A DNA stretch of 64,000 nucleotides. Source: Ophioderma brevispina. Its lineage: Eukaryota; Echinodermata; Ophiuroidea; Amphilepidida; Ophiodermatidae. Below, piece by piece: positions 55,885-64,000 of the stretch. The DNA is taken from the NCBI GenBank assembly GCA_023653785.1, contig JAMKCH010084902.1, forward strand, positions 45,652 through 109,651, given 5' to 3'. The position numbers and the translations under genes are program-made. Within the stretch, counting starts at the first letter, position 1, and each line of letters opens with the position of its first letter. The notes below the pieces were generated by a model that saw only the letters and a list, made by a program, of their open reading frames with translations, was not told where the DNA came from and searched no databases.

Positions 55885-58380
55885 AGGATGAGCCAAATTG
55901 TCTTCTGTATATCCTATTAAAAAAAAATATTCCGCCTCGTAAAGAAATGTGAGACGAGAATTTACTTTACTAACAATGCAAGAACAATTTGCGACATCAA
56001 GGCACTGGTTCAACTACCAAACCAGGATAAAACAAACAGAATGTTGCTTTAAAATAATTTGCCCTCAGAAAACAATTGAAAATTTCAGTATACTGGCTTG
56101 TTACGTTTAGAACCAACAAGAATCAGTTCTCTTTCCCCTGTGGAAAAAGACAATTTGTTTTCAATCAACCACTTATTGCCATTTTCCAGATTGGTTTTAA
56201 CTTTGCCATTTTTTTCTGGATCTTTATCAGAGCATATGAGTGAAATGTCATCGGCATATTGTAAAAGTAAACAATCAACAGAATTTGGCATATCATTGAC
56301 ATAACATAAAAATAAAAGTGGTCCTAAAATGTGACCGAGGAACACCGCACGTTATGAAAAGTGGAAACAGATTCAACACCATTTATTGTGACAACTTGAC
56401 GGTCTGCCCGGAAAGATACGGTTGAACACCCGGCAGTTGATTTTACCACCCATGCTGACGTTTTTGACACAGAATTTGGTGGTCAACACTGTCGAAAGCC
56501 TTTTGGATATCCAGTAAGATCATGCCTGTGTAATTACAGGAGGGGCAGTTTGCTTCTAATATGATCTTGCAGATGAATAAAACAAGTGTCAGTTGAATAT
56601 GATCCTCTAAAACACAGATTGAAATTGTAGTGAGATATTGTAAACCAAATATTTGTTCAGTTGAAGAAAACTGCTTTCTCTAAAACACCCCCCTTCTGAA
56701 ACAACAGGAAGGATTACTCACTGGTCTGTAATCCCAAGCATCAAGCTTATTTCTTTTATGAAGAGGAATGGACTTTGCGATTTTCATGTCATTAGGAAAC
56801 GATGTTAGGCCTTAAAGAGGTGTTAAAATATAAGTGATGGGACCTTTAATAACCACCGCAACATCCCTAACAAAACGGGCATTGGATACCATCTAGACCA
56901 GTACTTTAACCTATGTTAAGACTAAGAATCCTCATTCTGGACAAACTCTTATCAATTATTGAGGCTCAAATGAATCTGGCACAACATTCTGGAATTGCTT
57001 TCTAAAAACAGGTGAATCAACAGCATAAGGTTTAGACTCTTGCTCAGGAAGTTTACTCACAAGATTGGCTTTGCCAGTTCAGTAAAAATGGTTATTATTA
57101 AAATCGTCAGCAACAGCTTTTTATCGTGACCATTTTTCCACCAAAAACCCCTGTAACGGAAGGAACTGTCACGCTCACGAATAGTTTCAAGAATCTCAGG
57201 AGAGATCCATGGATTAAGATGGTTTTTGATCCGAACTTCCTTTAAAGGAGCCACAGAATCAACGACAGTGGTAAATAAAACCAAAACATTCCCACAATTC
57301 ATTGACGTTATCAGACCTATAAGCAGAAGACCAATCAGCATTTTTCAAAATTTCAACACAATATTGAGAGACCGAATCTGAATCCCTTTTTATGGCGAAT
57401 CATATTTGGTTTTGATCTTACGCATTGTCCAATACCAATGTAATGGTCACTTATACCATACGGTATGACACCATATTGCTGAACTTTTGCATATTATTAC
57501 ATATTACATGTTAAACCTTTTCTGTAGTGGGCGTAAACGATGGCCGATGATATTCTGCTCCTGTCTAACCTAGGGTATATGTCTGTTTACGAATGCAGTG
57601 AAAGCTGCAGTAGGGGGGTTGTCTTCTGGTAGCTCCGCGTGTTCAACTGGCTTCTCCATTCTTAAATACCAAGGGCCTGATGTGACACGAAGGCACTAGG
57701 TACCATTATAAAATCTTTTGGTGTGACCCGAAGACGGTTAGGGTTAGGGTCGCACCAAATTCCACAACAACACAAACAACGTCACAAAATAAACACTCAT
57801 GAATTTGCACTACCGAAGCCTGATTTAGACCTAATACGCTCGTTCGGTGAGTATCCAATTTCCCCCTAGCCATGCTAAGTAGGAGTTTGAGAAACTGTGA
57901 AGTTGAACATGGTACTATTCTCTTCTTTCAGCATTCCCTGCTGCTGAACTGGATGAAATAATTATGTTTAGTTGAGGTAAACGTGAAATAGAGAGTACAC
58001 GATCCAAGCAAATAGTGATTTTCACAAATTTACATTATAACCGTGAATCAATAAAATCGCAGGATTTTAAGAAACGATTGGCTGAGGACAATAATGACAA
58101 AACTATTGCATCTATACTTTGATTGTCCGTAATCTTATCTTTGATAAGATTTTGGTTTGGTTTAATTTGGATTCTTGGTTTAACAGTTATGACCAATATT
58201 GTGAAGCCGACTCTGAATCGGTTGGTCCGATCCACGAACCAGCACAGTTGCATACAATTAGCGATGCATGAAAGACAATTAAAACAGAACAAAACTCTGA
58301 TGATAAGTGTCACTTCAATTTGAATAACTATACTATTCTGTTCAAAAGCAATCATGGGGTCGGTCTGATATCAAATACAA
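55885..58380 (-). pseudogene. Minus-strand LINE, copy 2, with reverse-transcriptase core
   Basis: The same family as 49970-52560, same orientation. It shows the endonuclease end (about 57450-57420), NHLNPWISPEILETIRERDS (about 57220-57160), the STGLDG-like region (about 56920-56870), and a KLDAWDYRPVSNPS-type segment near 56740-56705. A degraded AFDSVDH-type block follows near 56500. GHILGPLLFLCYVND (about 56335-56290) precedes QYADDISLICS, with YADD as the complement of 56247-56258, and ENKLSFSTGE (about 56165-56135). The 3' end stops near 55885, short of the end of copy 1. Frameshifts make it non-functional. Confidence 0.82.
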
Positions 58381-58389
58381 TTAAAGGTG

Positions 58390-58830
58390 GTTTGTCCGAT
58401 CGCCTCTGGGACCCCCTTGATTTACCCCGAAGTAGTATAAATTTTGATATCAGATGAAAGGCGTATTTTTCTCATTGTCGTCCTGAAATTTCAAATCCCA
58501 ACCAGATAACCACTTTCCCATGGGAGTTTGATATGGAACCTAACAACAGTTACCAAGAAACACATACCCACGATAAAAAACCATGAAAATCCGAACTGTG
58601 ACCTATGAACCTATGGGCCATTGAAAATTGTACCCTCCGAAAGAAAGGCGTTCGCACATTCCCATCCTCAGCAACTCCAATACAAGGTTTTGAACCAAAA
58701 TAAGTCATTATGAATCTACTCTAGAATAATCCAATAAATAATTATGCAAAATATAGCCCAATTTATACCATCTTGTATTTTTCCAGAAACTTCAAAATTC
58801 ACCTTGCGCTCTTTCCCATAGACTTATACA
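58390..58830 (-). repeat. ACACTTAAGTG repeat family, copy C (inverted)
   Basis: Reverse complement of blocks in 45130-45480, such as AACCAGATAACCACTTTCCC, TAGGTTCATAGGTC-type text, AAGGTTTTGAACC, ATCTACTCTAG, ATACCATCTTGTATTTT and TTTCCCATAGACTTA. The termini are not preserved. It abuts LINE copy 2 on one side and the 58845 LINE on the other. Confidence 0.6.
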
Positions 58831-58844
58831 GTTAAAGCACGGTC

Positions 58845-59660
58845 ATGACAAAAATCACTATTGTTACGGAAACTGCAAGAATGAATCATGCTAGAAATGG
58901 AAATTGTACCAGATTACCAAGACCTCTAAGCAACGACAAAGGTAAAACAAAGAATATGAAAAACAAATCAGGAAACTTGCTACCTGAAGATTCACAAGAA
59001 GGAAAAGCTGGAAAGAGCATTTTGGAATAAATTCTAAACAGACCAATCCCAAACAATCCCATACATATTACATCATTAGTCCAGATATCATAATAGATGT
59101 CTTATTGTGACCTAGATTCAAAGAGAGATTGAAGAATGGTAAAAACCTATGAAAATAACACAGGAATTGCTAAAAGCTGCACATGAACTAACTACACAGA
59201 CTGGCTTGCTGACCGGTTCAACACCATATGGGATCAGGATAAGTACCAAAAGTTGGAAACAGGGGTTAATCATCAACTTAGCAAAGAAAGGCATCTCTCA
59301 GAATGTGACAAATGCCGCGGGTAACATTAACATCTGTTCCGAGTAAAGTATTTGGAAGTGTGTTCATTGACAGAATTGTGAATGGAGTGAACACAATTTG
59401 AGAGACCAGCAGGCTGGATTCAGAAAAGGGAAGGAGTACAGTTGAGCAGATATTTATATTGCCGAAATATAGTTTTAGCAATGGAAGAATGGCAGTCAAC
59501 CTTATACATTACTTTTGTGGACTTTGAAAAAGGGCATTTGACTCTGTTCCTGAAAGTCTGTGGAAAATAATGGCAAGTTATGGAATACCACCCAAGATTT
59601 TAACAATGGTCAAGATCTTGTATGATGTCCGAATGCGCTGTACTAGATAATGGTAGATTA
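58845..59660 (+). pseudogene. RTE-like LINE, 5' part, interrupted
   Basis: Plus-strand frames give the start of a reverse transcriptase of a second LINE family. MTKITIVTETARMNH (58845) precedes a block equivalent to the GIDNIPAELLK region (LLKAAHELTTQTG, 59165-59210), KSWKQGLIINLAKKG (59245-59290), and QQAGFRKGRSTVEQIF (59405-59455). Then come a degraded VDFEKAFDSVPESLWKIM region (59518-59580) and YGIPPKILTMVKILYD (59580-59630). Coding stops abruptly at 59660, where a transposon begins, and resumes at 61437. Small indels are present, but the copy is better preserved than other LINEs here. Confidence 0.82.
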
Positions 59661-61434
59661 TGGTGCATCTATAGCCCCCCCTATAGTTTAAATATTTTTT
59701 TTTCATATTCTTAACATGTTCCCTTGTCCCAAAACTAATCCTTATCGATTTCTACTTAAATCAGAGTTCGTCTTATGGTCACCACATAGCCTCGAAAGTT
59801 CGAAAATGTTTTTTTATCATTGAAACTGTGTAGTAAAGTGATCGTTGCACTTTAAAACCCTATATATATAGTATAAGAATAGGGTACATTTGAAACAAAG
59901 TTACGTACACTCTTATGGGACCTGTTTCTTGAATATTCAAAGGGGGTCGAATTTCAACGAAGATTCAAGTTCAAGGTCAACAGGGGTCAAGGTCAACAGT
60001 ATAGGTCAAAGGTTAACAAACTTAAGTCAAAGGTAGAAAATAACATTCATTGATGAAACTCGGACAACTCACTACTTATTTGCTGTCACATTTTTCACAC
60101 CCATTCAAGTTTCGAATAACTTGCTCAGTGGATTATACAAATATGTCTACCACATAATTGGAAAAGTCCCAAATACAAAATATCTATTTTGACAAGTCTC
60201 TATGGGCATACAGTGCAAAACCCAGGGTTTTCTCGTTAACCACGTGATCTACGTTTCGTGTGGTGACCTGCACTTCAGGCTACTGATGGCCCCCTGGGAT
60301 GACCTAATCCGTGTTTACCCAAGATAAAAAGTATGAGTTTTGTGAACCCAGAGGTTTCTGCACGTGCAATTAGACTTTGAACGTCACCTTTGGTATTGTA
60401 ACTGGGACATGGTGCCTGTTTTAGGTGATATAGTTCCCACAGATAAGTGACGTGCACTGGCTGTTCAGCTTCTTGCAATTTACACCCACATAAGACTATT
60501 AGCATCTAAGAAGCGGGTTGGATTAAAAGCCTGTATTTTCCAACCACATTACTTCAGCAACAACTCTTGCAGACTTAGTCATGTGGAACATCTTGGTTTA
60601 CTCTACACATCCTGCAAATAGACACTGGCTTTTCTCGCGGAAGATGTTAATGACTGGTCAAAAGACTGTCGATTCTCCTGCATACCAGGAATCCTTGACC
60701 AACATTTGTGCCATCAATGTGATCAACGACTACGCAGAACGCGGAATAAAACTCAGTGCGGACTTCTTGGTGCATCAAGATCTAAAAAGCACTACCAAAA
60801 TGTGCTGCAAGTTGTTGAGCAATACCGCAAAAACATGCCGAATCTCCGAAAGCGCAAATGAAACACTGATGCCTAAACTCAGACTCTAAATTCATGCAAT
60901 TGTGTTAAAGACCATTGAAGGGTTATACTCTGGTTAACATAAGGCAGCTATTACTTGATGCAGAAATCAAGACTACTACCACAGCTGACATTTGCAAAAA
61001 AGTGCAGTGGCTTTAGAATGGGTCTTGTAACCTTTTGATTGATGATATTACCACTATTTATAATACGGCAGCCATTTTTAGTTTTTAAAGTATATGTGTC
61101 AAAATAGCTGCCTTATGAAATTGCATACTTGCTCTTTGTGCACTTTATAAATGTAGTGGCTTTAGAAAGGGTCTTGAAACCTTCAAATAGACACTATTAG
61201 CACTATTTATAATATGGCAGCCATTTAAGCCGCATTTAAAAGTATGTGTCGAAAAAGCTGCTTTATGAAAAGGCGTATTTTGCTCATTGAACATTTCCTA
61301 ATGACGTGGACCAATAGACGAAGTCCGACTGTTGATGACTTTTTTTATGGTATTCATTTTGGTAGTGGCACACGTTGATTGCTAGGAACAAAACAGGAAG
61401 AAGTTTTAAAAATAAGGGGGCTATAGATGCACCC
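59661..61434. mobile_element. 1.77 kb TIR transposon inside a LINE
   Basis: Left end TGGTGCATCTATAGCCCCCC and right end complement GGGTGCATCTATAGCCCCC are inverted repeats of about 19 bp. Both sides are flanked by TA (59659-59660 and 61435-61436). It splits the reading frame of a LINE whose two parts fit together without it. The interior includes an unrecognised 102-codon plus frame at 60581-60889, a cluster of AGGTCA motifs (59967-60035) and two GGCAGCCATTT motifs (61068, 61212). No transposase recognised. TA target suggests the Tc1/mariner group. Confidence 0.85.
60581..60889 (+). CDS. Unrecognised ORF within the 1.77 kb transposon
   Basis: A 102-codon plus-strand frame in the middle of the element; I could not assign it to a transposase. 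The protein has a cluster of cysteines (CAINVINDYAERG, KMCCKLLSNTAKTC) and the phrase GQKTVDSPAYQESLTNICAI, which reads as real protein sequence rather than noise. It may be a remnant of a gene fragment captured by the transposon, or part of its own decayed ORF. No start context is convincing. Confidence 0.35.
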   Translation: MWNILVYSTHPANRHWLFSRKMLMTGQKTVDSPAYQESLTNICAINVINDYAERGIKLSADFLVHQDLKSTTKMCCKLLSNTAKTCRISESANETLMPKLRL

Positions 61435-61436
61435 TA

Positions 61437-62325
61437 TGGTGAGGAGTCTGAATGGTTTAGGTAAAATGGTGTTAAAACAAGGAGGATTCAAGTGGCTTTA
61501 TCTGTCTGATTGTTGTGGACTAGATAATGAAAAATGCAACCAAAGGAAAAAACAAGGATACGATGGAATTTTACAGATTAAACTCGACGATTTGGATTGC
61601 CCGATGACATTGCTCTTTTCATCAAACATTCAACATATGCAAAGCAAAGTGTCAAATGTGAACGAATTTGCAAGATCAAGAACAGCTCATACAAATAATA
61701 CCAAGAAAACTAGAAGTAATCAGGATCAACAGCAAATGCAATGACAAAATTCCATAGCAGGTCAGGCAACTAAATGAGGTGGATAAGTACCACTTACTTG
61801 GGTGCAAATATCAACAAGCATGGAGGAGTGGAGAAGAGGGGGGATAGCAGAAAAAGGAAATCAATGGCGTTCATTACAGATTGAAGCTTAAACAATCTGG
61901 AGCTCTAACAAACTCACCTTAAATACAAAAAATAAGGCGATACCAATCACTAGTCAAGTCGGTGTGCTCTATGGATGTGAGACATGGAAAACTAATGAAA
62001 CCAAGAAAGAAGCTGGAACAACATTTCAGTTCAAATGCCTTAGAAGGATTCTGAAAGTTAGGTGGCCGCAAGTTGTGTCAAATCAAGCATACTTAGGAAA
62101 ACAAAAACACAAAACTATAAGTCAAGAAGTCCAGACAAGCGCTGGAATGGATCGTCCATGCTTACTAAAGATGACAAGTCCACTGTATGACCGCACTCTC
62201 TTGGGCTCCTGAAGGCCGGGGAAGGTGGGGCGCCCAAAGACAACCCTGTGGCGAACAGTGGAAAAGGTGAGGGCATTATTTGGATGGAAAACAGGCGTCA
62301 AGCAAACCAATAGGTTGCATGTTAC
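61437..62325 (+). pseudogene. RTE-like LINE, 3' part
   Basis: Continuation of the 58845 LINE after the transposon. A region equivalent to the VRQGC block is degraded near 61455-61490. GILQIKLDDLD is followed by what should be FADD at 61593-61612, broken by one extra base. The SSNIQHMQSKVSNVNEFA block (61618-61672) is conserved. Downstream are VLYGCETWKTN (about 61963-61995), CLRRILKVRWPQVVSN (about 62036-62083), and GRPKTTLWRTVEKVRALFGW (about 62228-62287), the classical C-terminal tail. Two or three indels; inactive. Confidence 0.82.
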
Positions 62326-62539
62326 CCTTTAAAACTTCTGTTACAGATACGAAATTTATAAAGATAAAATTGTTTTACGTAGGCAATGTGTTTTTACAGT
62401 AATAAAAGGACTGTTAAATGCAGTTATGCTCATAAAATTGAACACGCAACTATTTCCTTCTTTACCTATTGTGGAGAAAAAAATGTTGGGGTAAATATTA
62501 CGATTATTTACCAATTTAATGTTATTATGGCTTTTAAGG

Positions 62540-63225
62540 TCATCCCCGATCGCTAATAGCCTCGTCCCCAGAATCCCAGATTTTACCGGAAGTGGTTCAA
62601 CATTTGGTATTCAGAAAGAAAGATACTATTTCTCATTTACCTGTGAAATCTTAGAGCCAAAAAGATTGTGTGGTTTGGAGGTCATGAGCGAAAATGTGCC
62701 CCATTTTGGTCTGATTCTGACGCCGTTAGAATTTATCTTGTGGGGACACCTCAAATCCAATTTTTACGACTCCCTCCAGCAGACCTTCATGAGCTTCAGT
62801 TATAGAATCACGGCAAGAGGTTGATATTGTCAGACAGGCAGAGCCTTAATCGAAGAGCTGGGCACGCATGCTGAGGAAGGCAGGTAGTGCTCCAAAGAGG
62901 TGGAGGATTAAGTGTGAGTGATTCGAGAAACAGATTGTAACATATCAAAAAGTACTGAATGTAATATTAGATTTTGATTCCTTTTGCGCAACAGCATTTG
63001 TCTTGGGTTTGCGGGGAACTCGCCAATTTTTTTCACGATTGTCACACTCAAGGAGGTTAACAAATAAAATCACAAAATCACATTCACTTAACCATAATTA
63101 ACTCTACTGATAGAAAAGATATTGGATATGTTTGCTTAATTCCAAATATGGGAATAATATATCATACATTTCTTTTTTTAGGATTGCTTCGGACTGTTTA
63201 TTCTTTGTGATACGCCCTGTATATG
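62540..63225 (+). pseudogene. Tc1/mariner-like transposase remnant with 3' terminus
   Basis: Plus-strand frame 62519-62824 ends with LTPLEFILWGHLKS (about 62725-62762), matching the block around the third catalytic residue of Tc1/mariner transposases (consensus like SPDLTPLDFFLWG). The catalytic aspartate itself falls in a damaged, frameshifted stretch just upstream. A frame-shifted continuation near 62790-62960 resembles the C-terminal helices. About 250 bases further on, TGATACGCCCTGTATA (63210-63225) looks like an element's 3' terminal repeat followed by TA, similar in wording to the 28462 element's ends. The N-terminal DNA-binding domain is not seen. Confidence 0.6.
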
Positions 63226-63780
63226 CCGTTTTTCCTGCTTCGTGTAAAAGTCCTACCAACAAGGTTCTCTTGTATCACGATTTTGATTACGATTCTGCTG
63301 TTTTTTTTTCCAGGAAAATCTGTGCGAGGGCGAGATCTACATAGGCATTAATAACGGGTGTGACTCAATACATTAGTCTGTCGACAGATTTGCACAAGAC
63401 TTCGTAAACTAGCTATGTGATTAGCCAGCCACCAGCGTGAATACTGACCAAATTATTGCAACTTGTCTATCCCAAAGGTTGAGCCGAGTGCACTTGAGAA
63501 AGAACTCACTCTGGATACCTTCCTGATCTGGCAAGGTCTATCGAACACTCTTAGCAGTCGCGGCGGATGCTTGACTTAGTAATGATCAACCGTTACAACT
63601 GCGCCAACCATGACGCGCAATAATCCTAATTCCTAGCCTAAGAACTCAGACAGCAGAGCAACCAGTGCTATTTTGAGGTGGAACATACACCACCGTGAAC
63701 CCATGCCCGCGGATGCGGAAAAACTTGCAAACAATTTATGGCAAGTTCAACCACTTCTCTCGAGTTCGCCAATCCACGGT
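63226..63780. other. Gene-free stretch
   Basis: No gene or repeat recognised. Confidence 0.35.
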
Positions 63781-63786
63781 AGAGGA

Positions 63787-63890
63787 ACACACGCACGCAT
63801 ATAGGTGACAAAAGCACGCATACTGGTGACAAAAGCCCGCATACAGGAGAGACAATACCGCATATAGGTAGAAACCAGCGCGTATACGGT
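63787..63890. repeat. Minisatellite, about 22-bp GCACGCATATAGGTGACAAA unit
   Basis: Five imperfect units (GCACGCATATAGGTGACAAA and variants with CATACTGG, CATACAGG, CCGCATATAGG, GCGTATACGG). A stray CCGCATATA lies at 63922. The minus-strand frame at 63668-63901 is a repeat artefact. Confidence 0.7.
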
Positions 63891-64000
63891 TTGCAACACA
63901 CAATAATTATTGGCTCGAAATGTCCGCATATAAGCTAAGATTTCAATATAATGGAAGTTTCTTTAAAGAGTTTTGGAGGACATAACAGCCATCTGGACAG

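Overview
This is an AT-rich window from an animal nuclear genome, probably a marine invertebrate. I see no bacterial-style operons, rRNA genes, true tRNA genes or CRISPR arrays. The species cannot be fixed from the sequence. The evidence for an invertebrate metazoan is one intron-containing membrane-transporter gene, decayed CR1/L2-like and RTE-like LINEs, a DIRS-like retroelement, tRNA-derived SINEs, a large variety of terminal-inverted-repeat (TIR) elements, and an uncharacterised GCD-motif protein family common in cnidarians, molluscs and invertebrate deuterostomes.

The only host gene I can defend is on the + strand: a monocarboxylate-transporter-like (SLC16, major facilitator) gene. Its first coding exon is at 2601-2790, a large exon covering the C-terminal helices is at 40884-41332, and the last exon is at 44247-44350. 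Splice signals and phases support all three exons. Exon 1 cannot be spliced directly to the 40884 exon in frame, so at least one middle exon (helices 2-6) is unrecognised inside the 38 kb intron or missing from this assembly.

Everything else is dominated by mobile DNA. Region by region: 3-9 kb holds a foldback element, a hAT MITE with a perfect 8-bp target duplication, three LINE fragments (one split by a SINE pair with an 11-bp target duplication), a TA-flanked MITE and a SINE. 9.4-13.8 kb holds large palindromes, a 1.1 kb TIR element and a Harbinger-type MITE. 16.5-22.3 kb holds a minus-strand CR1/L2-like LINE and a minus-strand DIRS-like element. 24-34 kb holds a degenerate tandem array, an 845-bp palindrome, several TIR elements, and a second copy of the 1.1 kb element in inverted orientation. 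35.5-38 kb holds a hAT-like MITE, a very unusual ACGCGT-studded palindromic element, and a SINE. 42-45.5 kb, around the last transporter exon, holds MITEs and a SINE. 46.4-48.4 kb holds two head-to-head copies of the GCD-family pseudogene. 50-58.4 kb holds two parallel copies of one minus-strand LINE plus small tandem duplications. 58.8-62.3 kb holds a plus-strand LINE split by a 1.77 kb TIR transposon. 62.5-63.2 kb holds a mariner-like transposase remnant.

No genes here act together as a pathway. The functional unit is the transporter, and the rest is a layered record of transposon insertions, several of which can be ordered in time by nesting.
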